A DNA stretch of 64,000 nucleotides from Rhododendron vialii (GCF_030253575.1 NC_080559.1:6160501-6224500); one strand, 5' to 3'; positions 25,101 through 36,660 are shown, numbered from the stretch's first letter. A program made the numbers and translations. Notes: generated by a model not told the origin, from the letters alone.

Positions 25101-25290
25101 AAAACCAACTTAGAGGGGGCAAAAACATTCAAAAATAATCGAAATGCATCAAGAAATAGAAGAACTCGAGCAATACCTGAAAAATCGAAAGAAATTTGTG
25201 ATCAAAACCTTCAAATCTGTAGATTTTTGGCGATTTTTGGTCTGAAGTGGCGCTTGAACAGGAAAACGATCGAGAATGGGAGAGAAAGTG
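22176..25290 (-). pseudogene. Antisense accessory gene of the retrotransposon, spliced and decayed
   Basis: A separate transcription unit runs opposite to gag-pol. A TATAAAAGG box (25,323-25,315) precedes a leader of about 0.6 kb. Coding begins at the ATG at 24,704-24,702, just after an acceptor-like TTTCTAG. The first exon reads to a donor (GTAAGA) at 23,728 and the next starts after TTCGGCAG at 23,643. The first exon holds an acidic stretch then a block with LRFPMHRVLREILHRFGL and LSVNSYRIIHSVIKL, like the plant 'putative gypsy type transposon' family (PF04195). Later parts are lysine/glutamate-rich coiled coil (22,300-22,787). In-frame stops at 24,384-24,386 and 23,760-23,762 and frame changes, including at a G-run near 23,225, break it. 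Function is unknown. Confidence 0.7.
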
Positions 25291-25314
25291 ATTTTCTCTC
25301 TCCTCATCCCGCCC

Positions 25315-25323
25315 CTTTTATAC
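25315..25323 (-). promoter_or_regulatory. TATA box for the antisense gene
   Basis: TATAAAAGG on the minus strand, preceded by CTCAG and followed by a GGGGCGGG stretch and a GAGAGAGAAA leader. It sits about 330 bp inside the 3' LTR. The distance to the likely leader start near 25,290 is typical. Confidence 0.6.
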
Positions 25324-25635
25324 TGAGTACAGAATTCGAAGCGGTCTCTAACCCTGGTTGTTGGATTTGGGCGGGAGACTGATGTGACGCTCGATGAAGG
25401 ACACATGGCAGGTATGAAACGTGCCGTACCACTACCCAATGAAATCGTGAAACCTGGCATCGATTCGAATCGACGGTTACAGAAGCATTTAATGAAAGCT
25501 GCACACACATATCGAAGCGTTCCAAACATATTTGTCCGTTCAACTTCAACAGTTCGTCCAGTCATTCGTTCTTCGGATTTACGTCGACGTTCGGCCAGAT
25601 TCTTATTCAACTCCTCATTTATTTCCGAGCAAGCA

Positions 25636-25656
25636 AAGAAGGAGTTGAGGGGCTAT
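25636..25656 (+). other. Polypurine-tract-like sequence
   Basis: The purine-rich AAGAAGGAGTTGAGGGG run directly before the 3' LTR is where the plus-strand primer is expected in LTR elements. Confidence 0.65.
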
Positions 25657-26478
25657 TGTAGGGGGCTGAAATATCCGAAGGATCACAGGGTTTACAAGGT
25701 CCAGAAGGGGGAGTAAAGGTTCATACACTGTTTAACCCGTCATCTAAGTTGTCTCAGTTCATCTGTAAATAAGTTTGGGCTTCGACCCGATATGCCAAAT
25801 ATTTATCCGAAGGATAGACGGCACCACGAGTATTTCACCGAACGTAATATGCCTTATCCGAACGTAAGTACGTTTGAGTTCGCTCAGGGATCTCACCAAG
25901 CGCTCGTCAAGGGACATCCTCTTTGCTCGGTAAACTTGTTCTTCGGAAAAGAACACCAGACGCTCGGATAATTACGTGTGGCAGAAGTGGGTCGTGCAGG
26001 CAATTATGGAACCTTCCAGAAATATCTTTTGATAAGTAAGCTGGCTTCTCTGATATTCGAAGTGACATCTCTGATTGATGTGACCTTTTTGACATCGGCC
26101 CATGTGACTCTGCAAAACTGGGGAAGTGGTGCTCATTAAATGGCTCTGCTGCAGGACGCCATCCGAACAATATGCGACATGTGAAAAGTAAGGCCAACTT
26201 GCTCAACACTCTACCCTTTCGCCTATAAATAGAAGAGCATGACCACTGAGAAAGTCTCTGGAACTCTTGAACAAGAACACTCTCTTCTCTCTACTAGCAT
26301 ATTTTCTCACTAAACTTTTTCTGTTCTCCTCCACTTACTGACTAGTTTGTCGGAGCATCTTCCCGGAGGAACATCCCCCTCCGGTTCTGCAGGTACACCA
26401 AGACAGGCGTCATCTCTCACGGCTTCGCGCGCGGAGACAGTTGCAGAGGAAGGAACACAGAGAAATTCAACCCCCACA
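25657..26478 (+). repeat. 3' LTR
   Basis: 822 bp from TGTAGGGGGCTGAAATATCC to CAACCCCCACA, with the same TATA-like CCTATAAATAG near 26,222. Compared with the 5' LTR it lacks 7 bp near 25,993. Confidence 0.95.
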
Positions 26479-26483
26479 CCTTG

Positions 26484-28024
26484 TGAGAGTAATAAAGTTC
26501 ACCTTTGGGCGATTAGTTTACTGTTCGGGCTTGAGAAGATTAATATGCATCTATTGGTGGTTTGTTAGAAATTTATTAGTGTGTTCATTTCTGGTTGAAG
26601 TTCTTATTGTCTTTTTTTCTTGGCTAGAAATGTATCTCTTTTTGAGATTACTATAGGAGATATGAATTTTTCGCTCAGCAGAGGATGCATTAGGCCATGC
26701 CTAGGCTGAGGATGAAAGACATCAATCGTCTTGTTCTTTTTTGTTTTGTATCAGTTAGATAATTAGTTTGATTTTGTCCAAATTATCTGTTATTGGCATT
26801 GATAGTACATATCTAGCCCCACATTGTAGATTAGCATCCTTCCCACAGAAATTAGGAGATATAACTGAATCAATTAAAAATTACGTTCAACTCTTCATAG
26901 CAAAATCAATTACAACTACTATGAATTTTATGTTCTAGACTATATCAAAGAAAATCGATTTCAAAAGAATAAATCAAACTCATACAATAGTTCAAGAAAA
27001 AAAATGATGATGCAAGTGGACCAACTATGCAAGTGGAAGACGACGGTGAGCATAAAAATAATGTCATACACATAATACAGTGACGACGTTGAGAAACCAA
27101 AAATGGTGAAACGTAGTTGAGCACGATAGTGAAGTCAAGATTACCTCTAGCGTTTTTTCATTTCTGTCCCAACAATAAACTTCACCACCTGAGGCGTTAA
27201 CTTCGATGGTCGTATAGGGCGGTGGGGCGGTGGAGCATATAGAGTGGGGGGCGGGGTGTGGTGGTTGGCGTAATCCTCCACATAATACAAATTCAAATAA
27301 AAAATAGCAGAGGAGCAACTGCATAATCTATGTAGAGAAGTACATTGAAACCAAAAAACACGGCGCAACATAATTTTAAAAATAATGTGACCATGGTTAT
27401 CGAAAAAACTATTGAAGAAAAAAAAAAGCAAATTCAACACACCACATAATCAGTTGCTCATCACCCCATTATTGATATTAGTTTGCCCACCATTCCAAAC
27501 AAAAGAGAGCAAATGACCTGTGCCTGAAGGCAGTACTCATCAAACGAATCATATAAATGGATGGCATTTCAATTCACGAAACTTGCAATACAGTGTGAAT
27601 CCAATTAATACTAATCACCCATCGGCCTAAAGACATTTTAAATTCATCTTTACATTATGGCCTCCATTTCATTTAGCAAGCAAAGTATAAGGGTAACAAA
27701 AATAAACATGGAATTGATACGATAAAGGATTTTGTCCATTAAGGCCTCTAAAGTTCCTATCCGATTTGTGTCCATTAAGCCCTTTAAAGGTTCTATCCGA
27801 AACAGCGCATAAACCGTCCGAATCTCCATTCCAATTCACTGCAATGGCACAAACACAAAATCATCGCGGAACACTCATGCCAAACGAAGCCATTTAATTT
27901 CACACTTGTAAAATAAAATTATGAAGATATCAAATCTTTATTTCAAATGGAATGAGATAGCATAACAAATGCAACATCATATTTTAGAATGATTGTAGGA
28001 TCTGTGTCTAAAGGCAAGACGTAA
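26484..28024. other. Intergenic; continuation of the split leader, no gene recognised
   Basis: 26,484 to about 26,780 is the right half of the sequence cut by the retrotransposon. The rest is AT-rich apart from a G-rich patch near 27,215-27,260 (GGTGGGGCGGTGGAG, GGGGGGCGGGGTG). Short ORFs across it are not convincing. Confidence 0.45.
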
Positions 28025-29102
28025 GCCATCCACAGTGGCATAATCAAAAACAAATTATTTTTAAAGTTAACAATATTGGGGTAAAAGATGGCTCACAATG
28101 GTATAATCAAACTTAACAACATTCTTAGAAATAATCAAATTTTGGGTTTTGGATAACCAAAACTAGCAACCATTTTCAATAATCAAAATTTGTGGATCTC
28201 ACACCACAAAAGTTAACTGGTTCTAAAATTTATGTACACGTGTGTTTCAAATGGTATTTTCTTCTTATTTTCTTCGCTTGCTAAATATCTCATTTTCTTC
28301 AGCCACAAACTCTTTCTTTTTCTTTCCCTCCAAAAGTGAAGCTCATATTTTTCAATCATTTACAATTCAACTCATTGTCACCGGATTAAAGTATTTCACT
28401 TTTTTTTTTCCGTTTTTATTTTATTCTTTTTCATTCCTCTCCTTGTGGTTGAGTACATGAAGAACCTTACATTATTTTACAAATTCAAGAACACATCTGT
28501 TAATTTTTTTTTTAGTACATGATTTTTTTTCCAAATTCATAATATGAGGGAAGGAAGTCACCAATTTTTTCTCCAAAATTAAGGGAGAAAATCGATATAT
28601 TTTTGTCAAAAAAAAACCGTAATAGAGGGAAGTGATCAATGATGGAAAACATTTGTCGCCGCATTAAGGTATTTCACTTTTTTTTTCCGTTTTTATTTTA
28701 TTCTTTTTTCGTTCCTCTCCCTATGGTTGAGTATATAAAGAACCTTACATTTTTTCATAAATTCAAGAACACATCTGTTTTTTTTTTTTTTTAGTACATG
28801 ATTTTTTTTCCAAATTCATAATATTAGGGAAGGAAGTCACCAATGTTTTTCCCAAAATTAAAGGAGAAAATCGATATATTTTTGCCAAAAAAAAAGTGTA
28901 ATGGAGGGAAGTGATCAATGGTGGAAAACACAAGGGGAGAGAGAGAGTGAAATTGTAGTGTATCCCTTATTTTAGTTATGGACTAGAAGTGACCATTGTG
29001 GACCTCAACATTGTTAAGCTTAGCAACCTCTTAAATGGATAATCAAAAGCTGATGTGTCAAATTTTGGTTATCTATTTTTGATTATGCCACTGTGGATGG
29101 CC
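28025..29102. mobile_element. TIR DNA transposon (about 1.08 kb), non-coding
   Basis: GCCATCCACAGTGGCATAATC at the left end is matched by its inverted copy at the right end (GATTATGCCACTGTGGATGG), about 25 bp with a mismatch at the very tip. Sub-terminal AATCAAA blocks recur at both ends. The inside carries a tandem duplication of 278 bp. A target duplication is not clear (TA possible), so the superfamily is left open. Confidence 0.78.
28380..28932. repeat. 278-bp tandem duplication inside the transposon
   Basis: GTATTTCACTTTTTTTTTTC starts the two copies at 28,391 and 28,669. Both run through GTACATGATTTTTTTTCCAA and GGGAAGGAAGTCACCAAT to GGAGGGAAGTGATCAATG-like ends. The copies differ at scattered sites. 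Confidence 0.85.
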
Positions 29103-29213
29103 TAGCATAATTAATCGAAAGTCGAAACCCAACCTAAATTAACTGTGGTGCCATAATATTGACCACCCCTCCAACAATTCTAACTTCTCTAAAAATATTC
29201 TATTTCTTGTTAA

Positions 29214-29448
29214 GGCGGTGTTCCACTTTTTGTAAAAGTATTTTTTTTTCCAAAAGAAAGTAATTTCAAACTTAAATATAAAGAAAATGAAAAAAAAAAA
29301 TTTTTTGTACCATTCAAAAGATCTTAATGAAATCTATCAAATAATATCCATATTGGTAAGAAAATTATTTGCGTAAATACATAATTTTTGAGCTTGAAAT
29401 TACATTCTTTTTCAAAAAGTACTTTTTTAACAAAAGTGAAACACCTCC
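29214..29448. mobile_element. Tourist-like MITE, family B copy 3
   Basis: 235 bp from GGCGGTGTTCCACTTTTTG to the inverted CAAAAGTGAAACACCTCC, flanked by TAA (29,211-29,213 and 29,449-29,451). The inner AAAAGATCTTAATGAAATCT block links it to the copies at 10,562 and 11,630. Confidence 0.82.
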
Positions 29449-29593
29449 TAATAAACTTCAAAGAGGGTCTTTCTAACAAATTTCAGTAAATAAAATTTAG
29501 AAGGAAAAAACTAACAGTTTATAAGGAAACGCAACAATCAAAACAAAAAATAAAGTATAATCAAATGAATTTTCTAATCAAGTCCAATTTTTT

Positions 29594-29757
29594 TTTTTTA
29601 GCCCCCAGTACAAACCTCACTGACCGGATCAATGTAGTCGCCCAATGCCACCAGCAGCATTTGAGCCCTAATCCCCTCCAATTCGTTCTTCCTACCTTTC
29701 ACAAACCTCCAAATATCTTCCCCGCCCATCCTCCTACAGTAAAACCTTAGCTTCATC
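29594..29757 (-). pseudogene. Possible coding fragment, unidentified
   Basis: Read on the minus strand, an open frame begins at an ATG near 29,755 and continues through GEDIWRFVKGRKNELEGIR and QMLLVALGDYIDPVSEVC before a stop near 29,600. The amino-acid mix looks like real protein, unlike the AT-rich flanks, but I do not recognise the family and see no partner exon. It may be a captured or decayed exon. Confidence 0.25.
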
Positions 29758-31073
29758 AACCCCCTTCATCAACAACCCATAGTAAAAGGTCTTATCTAAT
29801 CTTCTGAACAAAAGGAATGTGGCTGCACGAATGTAAGGTCCAACTCTCACAATGAATGAGAAGCCCTAGCAATAACACAACAATTGAGACTTCTAATGCT
29901 AAGACGATTGTGACTACACGAAAAATTATGCTCGTTCAAGCACGGTATAGGCAAAAAAATAAGAGAAAAAAGTGAAAAACTTTATTTTAAAAAATCAGTG
30001 TTTGTATAAAAAAAATAAACTCACCTCAAGCTGTAATTCCAAAGCAGAGGTAGAGAACGTAATGAGAAGAACATAGAATTTCTGACTATACCAAAAAAAA
30101 AGAAAGAATGTAAATGGAGAAAAAAGAACGGTATAGGCCAAAAAAAAAGGGAAAAAATCATGCCCATTCAAACACGGTATAAGTGAAAAATAAGAGAAAA
30201 ATTTTGTTGTAAAAAATCAGTGTGGGTATGAAGAAAAATAAACTAACCTCAAACTATAATTTCAGAGCAAAGGTGAAATGAGAGGAACGTAGAAGGAGAG
30301 AGAGAGAGAGAGCTTTTTGAAGATTAGGATGAATTCCAATTTTGGAAATAATCAAGCAGATTACCATGACGTGTTGTATAGCATTAGGACTTCCTTAATT
30401 ATAGACTAACATTAGTCACTAATTTCCGGAAAACAATTCTATTTCCTTGAAAGGTATGTATTAAAAGAAAGGTATGTATTAAAAGATGTATGTATCTCCA
30501 ATTCAACGGTGAAAAATATGTACCAATCCAACGATGAAAAATATAATTCATCCTCCCATATTATATAAATTTGGGAAATGTATTTAATATCCGTAAGATT
30601 TACGTTAATCTCCAAACTTGTTTGAAATTTTGGTACGTTATCCTCCACCTACCGGACCTATCTTTAAAAAATTTACACCTGAGCATGGTACAGTTACGTA
30701 ACTGATGGTGGGTGGGATTGGGATGGTTCTCCCCTGTTTTCATCCTCCCCTGTTTTTAAATGAAGTTCCTTTTGAAAAAGCGAAGAAAGAAGGGGAAAAG
30801 GGGGGAAAAAAGTCCGCAAACAGACAAACAAGATTCTGGTTTCCTCAAAGACCGAGAATATATAGATACATGTAGAGAGAGAGAGAGAGAGATGCTTTTA
30901 TTTTAGGTGGGTGAACTCCCACACAACCCACACGAGCGGTTCTCGAGTTGCATGCACACACTCTGCTCCACAGAGAGAGAGAGAGAGATAATAATAATTC
31001 AGGGGCCCATAATTCAGTCTCAAAATAAGGACCTGACATCAGTAGTAGGAAAGAGAAGTAGGAGTATTATAGA

Positions 31074-31105
<32 letters not shown>

Positions 31106-31562
31106 ATCGTGTGTGGGGTTGAAGTCACTTCCTTTATGTTTCTTTCATTTGGCTTTCTGTTAATTTTTCTTTTTATGGGCACAGTATTTGGTGTACAACA
31201 AAAAATGTACAGTTACCCGTTTCTATTAACAAAAATTATTTAAAAATTTAACGTATTTTATTATCTTATTTTTATTAACAAAAAATATTAAAAATTTAAT
31301 GCATTTTATCAATCGGTTTTCATTAACAATTTTTTTTTATCAATTGAACAACTTTTTTACTCACATATTCATCAAAAACTTTTTTACTACTGGAAATAAC
31401 TTAATATTTCTCAAAAACTTATTCAATATCGTAAATACCTAACAACTTTTCGTTATCACTAACACCCTTATGTAGTTGTTCAATTTTTTTATAATATATT
31501 TTCAAGGGTGCCTTTAAAAAAATCAACTCAGTCAATGACTTGATTAATTCATTCAATATTTA
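29758..31562. other. Intergenic with GA microsatellites
   Basis: GA/AG runs lie at about 30,297-30,313, 30,874-30,892, 30,972-30,990 and 31,074-31,104. Two related blocks near 29,938-30,050 and 30,160-30,280 (CACGGTATA, AAAAATCAGTGT, TCACCTCAA/CTAACCTCAAA) look like a diverged tandem duplication. I see no gene. Confidence 0.5.
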
Positions 31563-31949
31563 GGTCGAGTTTCACTAAGCTAAAAGTGTAAAATAAATGA
31601 ATTTTGTCCTCTTTCATTTTTTTTTTTTTGCGTTTTTTTAGTTTTGTACCAAATTTATGTAAATGATTGATTTTTCTCGACGAGAGGAATCGAAACACCA
31701 AAAAATTCTCACTTTTATCGAAATATTATTTTGAAAAAAATTCACTTATAAGTTAAAAAGTGCCAATTTTTTTAGCTTAACAGTGGATAATTTGAAAAAT
31801 ATTTGGATAAAAGTAAAAAAAATTACTTTTCGATTTCTTTAATCGAGACTAATCAATAATTTACAAAAATTTGACACAAAGTGCACAAACGTGTTTTTTG
31901 AATAAGGACAATTTTTTAAAAGTCCTAAAAGTTAAAGTGAAACTCAACC
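31563..31949. mobile_element. Tourist-like MITE (387 bp)
   Basis: GGTCGAGTTTCACT at the left and AGTGAAACTCAACC at the right are inverted. TA stands on both sides. Inner CGACGAGAGGAATCGAAA and TCGATTTCTTTAATCGAGA blocks are also inverted. It is non-coding. Confidence 0.68.
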
Positions 31950-32437
31950 TATTTGTTGCTGAATTCACAAAAATCAAAAAATGAATAAATTGATTAAACC
32001 CTTAACCACATTCAGCTAAAAATTAATTTTTTTTGAGTATCCTTGAAAATTTATTTTAAACAAATTGATCGAATCCAAAACCCACGTTTCAAAGTAGATT
32101 ACCCATACAATTAACATTGATGTATGATGTATCCCTTCTACTGGAGTACTACTCCACAGCAAAACCCATTCTCTTCTCTGTTCCCCCCCGTCCTTTAAAA
32201 CGTTTTTCTTTCACTCCTATTTCCCCTCATTCCTTCTCTATGAAGTAAAAAACCTTCAAATGTTCCCAGAGAAAAATCTATACTTTCTCTGCAGAGCGTA
32301 TTAAACCAATTTGATCTCAGCTCATTGTTCCCCCCAAAAAAACTCTCTTTTGCATCTTGTTCGGGTGGAAAACCCAGTAGTTTTCTTGCATTTTCTTACC
32401 TTTTCTCTGTTTTTCTCATCTGGTTTTTCACTTAAAA

Positions 32438-34642
32438 ATGAGTCCACAACACTTTGACAGCAATGGTGGCGATGGTTTCAACGGATTCAAACCCATGGGT
32501 CAAATCTCTCTCTCCATGAACTTTTGCGGAGAGATAAAGGGTCCTCACGAAATGGGTCATCAGTTTCCGAATGCTCCACTAATGGAGCAGAACAAGAAAC
32601 CATGGAGGTTTCACACAGCAGGGGAAAACAGGGGAGGAGAGTGGAGAGAGGAGGAGGAGAGAGAAAGGGAAAGGGAAAGGGAAAGGGGATTCGGAGGTGA
32701 GAGAAGAGGGGTTGGGGTTGTCAGTTTGGAGCTGAATGGTGAGGGCAGTGAAGAGGTGGGTCTGGGTGAGAAGAGATTCGGACATAGTAAGCTGTGTTCA
32801 AGAGGGCATTGGAGGCCTCATGAAGATGCTAAGCTCAAAGATCTTGTCGCCCAGTTTGGTCCCCAGAACTGGAACTTGATTGCCGAGAAACTTGATGGAA
32901 GATCAGGTAAAAATAAAAAATAAAAAATCCCTACTGTGGAAACAAATTAAAGTGTCAGGAACTGTTCGATGCACATGAGTCTCGTACACGATCCTTAACG
33001 TGCACATCGAATGGCCGAATGGCTCTGAATGTATCTCCGGATATCTGTATCCATAGCCCTGTTTTTAGTTTTTAGCGTCGAATGTGACAAATTAAATCTT
33101 ATTTCTTTCATGTGTGGGCTGGAACCAGGAAAAAGTTGCAGATTGAGATGGTTCAACCAGCTGGATCCAAGGATAAACAAGAGGGCATTCAGCGAGGAAG
33201 AAGAGGAGAGGCTGTTATCGGCCCACAAGCTGTACGGGAACAAATGGGCAATGATCTCGAGGCTTTTCCCGGGCAGAACCGATAACGCGGTGAAGAACCA
33301 CTGGCACGTGATCATGGCCAGGAGGCACAGAGATCATCACCACAGCGGTGGGATTTACAGGAGGAGAAAGACTCTGCCGTCTTGTTCTTTCTCTCCTCCT
33401 CTGGGATTTTCCAAAGGATTTGTCGTGCCTGATTACAATGCAGCTAGTGAATCGACCGTCTCGACGGTTGACGAATCTGCATCGACTTGCACTGATCTCT
33501 CTCTCACTCCTTCAGCCAGAGTGCCGCTTGTTTGTCTCTCTAGATTTAGTCCTGTTCACCGGCTTCGCCGCACCTATGGGCTGGATATGGGTATGGTTTC
33601 TCTTTCCCCTCTTTTAGTTTTTCTAATGACAGTTTGTGTTGTTTTAGTTGTCGAAAAGGGTATAAAGATCAACATGATTTTTTGTCCGAGTTCTTGACCA
33701 GTTTATAAGAAAAATGAACGGTTTAGATTATCAAAGTCAGTGAAAAAATTCCCAAGAGAGGGCTGAACAGGATTATCAAGTCCTTTTGCACAACCAGAGA
33801 GAACCCCATTGCTTGTTTAAAGAACACAATAATTTGTTATGGGTGCTTAAACAAAACATTAAAGAAGTTTTCTTGAAAATGCACTGTGTCGCGAAATAAC
33901 TCACCTTTTTCAATTAACCATAAAAAATGTTCTTGGATTTTCGTGGATATATCTTGTAAAACAGATAAAATACAGAGAAAAAGAGGTGTTACTGTTAGCT
34001 AGACAGATACTTTTCTCTGTTTTCGTTTCCAGAAGTGCGAAAACCTGAAAACAAAAACAATGCCAAAGGAGAAGGCTCCTTGTATTCTATTTGATGGCGC
34101 TTTCCTAAGGTTTTTTAAACAATGCAATCGGGATACCGTAACGTAAGGGCCGATATTAGACAACATCTAACACAACATTAATACCCGAGATTTGAAGTTT
34201 TAACGTTTGAACTTTGAGAATGAAATTTCGCAAACGCTGGTAATTTGATTAATACCCGAGATTCGAAGTTTTAACGTTTGAACTTTGAGAATGATATTCG
34301 CAAACGCTGGTAATTTGATTATTCTAGGTGGGACTGTTACTGATTGTGGTTATGGTGTGTTTTCTTTGTTTTGAAGGAGCATCAGGAGAGGAAAAGGCAT
34401 TGAAAACGGTGAATGTGGGACTTGACCAATTTTGTGATGTTGGTAGCGTCAAGTACTATGATGCTGCTGGTGCTGTGACAAAGGGTATGGATGTGGACAA
34501 CTCAGGCAACTCAGATTCGAACTCAGAAGTCTCAGCATCTGAGTCAGTTGGCAATGGCAAAATTAATTTCATGGCCAATGCGAAGAACAACAACAACAAC
34601 AAACTCCCCTTCATTGATTTCCTCGGAGTAGGTGCCACTTAA
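32438..34642 (+). CDS. R2R3-MYB transcription factor, subgroup-21 type (MYB105/117/52-like)
   Basis: Three exons, 32,438-32,906, 33,129-33,590 and 34,377-34,642, join in phase through GT/AG sites to give about 398 residues. Residues 1-120 are variable and hold an arginine/glutamate run coded by a purine tract. The R2 repeat starts at about 121 (RGHWRPHEDAKLKDLVAQFG, NWNLIAEKL) and R3 follows (AFSEEEEERLL, KWAMISRLFPGRTDNAVKNH). The first intron splits the GRSG/KSCRLRW junction, as is usual in this family. The end FIDFLGVGAT and the acidic, serine-rich tail match the MYB105/117 (LOF) type. Such proteins act in the nucleus on MYB-binding DNA and are known for roles in organ boundaries or secondary wall and ABA responses. 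The exact member is not assigned. Confidence 0.94.
34180..34320. repeat. 71-bp tandem repeat in MYB intron 2
   Basis: AATACCCGAGATTTGAAGTT starts one copy at 34,180 and a near-identical one starts at 34,251. The array ends about 55 bp before the exon-3 acceptor. Confidence 0.85.
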
Positions 34643-36593
34643 ACGCACAGTGGATTTTGGGGGTCCTAAAATAACTTCTCACTCTGGTGAGAGAGGGAGA
34701 GAGGGGTTTCTGCATTTGAGTCTGGGGAAAGCTGGGAAAGTTGGTTTTTTTGGCAGAGGGAGGTCACTTCTACAAGTCTTTCATATGTTGTGTACAGTTT
34801 AGTTCCATTTAAGGGCAGTAAAGGAGTAGTAAAAGAGAGGAGCAAGAAAGCGTAAAAAGAATAGTGAGAGAGAGAGAGTTATGATGAGGTTGTTGTGGAA
34901 GTGACCTGTTTTGGACTGGTTTTTGAAAAATTTCACTGTTTGTTATGCTTATGTTATGTGTTTGCAGGCAGGGGAGACGAGACAAAAAGTAAAGTACTCT
35001 CTCAGAACTGACTTATTAATCAATGAAAATCTGGCCCATCTTTATTGCATGACTCCTCTTGCTTCCAAATAGTGACAAATTGGGGGTGTTTGGTATGCTT
35101 TGTTTGACCATATCATTAAACAAAAGGATGATGTTTGGAGTCAATCGCGTTCAGAGTCATTTGACACATGCAAAACAATGTGCATGGAACGAATCCAAAC
35201 GCAATTATATTCGGAGTTTTATTTCATAGTTGTGTGGGCAACTCTTAACGCAGGGAGAGATGATTGGCAGTCTAGCAACACCTGATGCTTGAACGAGCTT
35301 TGACCGAGGTCGACTCCAGCATTATAAGATCCAAGATCCACTCCTGTCCAATTTGGTTTTGGTGGGCCTTTCCCGAAGTCAAAAAGATTATTGAAACTGA
35401 ACATTATGTAGAGCTCGCCAAGTACTCTAACCATGCAATTATTTTGTTCAGTATATAGTAGATATCATGTCTTATCGGAATACATTTATTGTGAAACAAA
35501 TGCATTCAACACATTGGGTCAGATCCATTTGTTTCAAGATTAGTGTGTCCGAATAAGGCCTCATATAGAATCCTTTGAAAATGACCCTCTTTTTTTTTGG
35601 CATGGTTGACAAATTTTACATAATGAAAGATTTCGATCGTTATTGAGGGCCCAAAATAGGCCCATAAAATTCAAACCCAACAAGGCTAAACCACGGGGAC
35701 TGGATTGGACCTGAGTCCCGCTTTGTGACGGTTCTTCTCACTTTTCATTACCGTTACCAGGACCCAATCTCTTGGTCCCATGCTAAAACGGTTTATAAAA
35801 AAACAAACAGAGACAAAATGCTCATGTGAATGTGACACAATATAGGCTCCGTTTGTTTGGCCATAATATACTTTCTTGTAAATCCTTCTACTTGTTCTTT
35901 TTATTTTTAATCCGGGTTTTGGGTGCACGAAAGATGGGTAAAACACTTAAGACGTAAAACTCCATCATACACACAAGTGAAATTTCACCATTTATATCTC
36001 CCCAATATGTCACCATCTTCACAAATCTGATTCAATTTGTAACCACACCAGACATTTAGGTGGACAGAATTGATCACAGCAGCTGAATACTGTTATTAGT
36101 AATGATGCTTTCATTGATATTATCAAGCAATTAACCAAAATATGTAATACTACTATAAGAACAGAATTAAATCTAGTTCATATAATAATGAATTAATAAT
36201 TGGTTACATTTGGTACAAACGAAATTCCATAAACAAAACAAAAACATACTCTACTTTCTTTCTTTCTTTTCTTCTCTTTTTGCATTAACAATGACATGTT
36301 AATTTAGTGATCAAGTGGTGATTAATTAATCCAATGACAAAAGATGCTAAACAAAACAAAATAAGCATGTGCCCTCACAGATAGATGTAATTATAGAGAA
36401 AAAGTCAAGCACACACAGAGGTAAATAAATTATTAAGAAATTCCAAATAGTCAGTTCCATCGAATGCCAACAAGACAATTAATGAATATATGTACCCAAG
36501 TGTTACTAATTTTGAAACATAACAAAGCTATGGCAAATAAAGGAAAAATCTTACAAGACCCAACATTTGTTTTTAAACTTTAAATGGGCTTCG
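34643..36593. other. MYB 3' region and intergenic, no further gene seen
   Basis: The first several hundred bases after the stop probably include the MYB 3' UTR (a GA run near 34,866). The rest is AT-rich with no coding exon. The stretch near 36,340-36,430 aligns with 46,310-46,770 downstream of the third peroxidase. Confidence 0.5.
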
Positions 36594-36660
36594 GCTAGGT
36601 AACGGTGAGATTGGTGTATAAGAATTTGTCGAGGTGCACGCGCGAAAGTTGGCCCGGACA
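36594..36660 (-). mobile_element. SINE tail remnant shared by all three peroxidase 3' flanks
   Basis: The segment GGCTAGGTAACGGTGAGATT through TCGAGGTGCACGCGCG resembles the 3' end of the window's SINE family. Matching remnants follow copy 2 (about 41,293-41,349) and copy 3 (about 47,155-47,215) at the same distance from the stop codon. Confidence 0.5.

Larger units (their letters stand above)
14369..26478 (+). mobile_element. Ty3/gypsy LTR retrotransposon, Tat lineage, decayed
   Basis: This 12.1-kb element is bounded by two LTRs starting TG and ending CA, with exact CCTTG target copies (14,364-14,368 and 26,479-26,483). The order gag, protease, reverse transcriptase, RNase H, second RNase H, integrase identifies Ty3/gypsy. 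The second RNase H ahead of integrase and the long region between pol and the 3' LTR with antisense ORFs point to the Tat/Ogre/Retand group. Coding sequence is interrupted by several in-frame stops and frame changes, so it is not autonomous now. The LTRs differ by roughly 30 substitutions by eye plus a 7-bp gap, so insertion is not recent. Confidence 0.96.
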
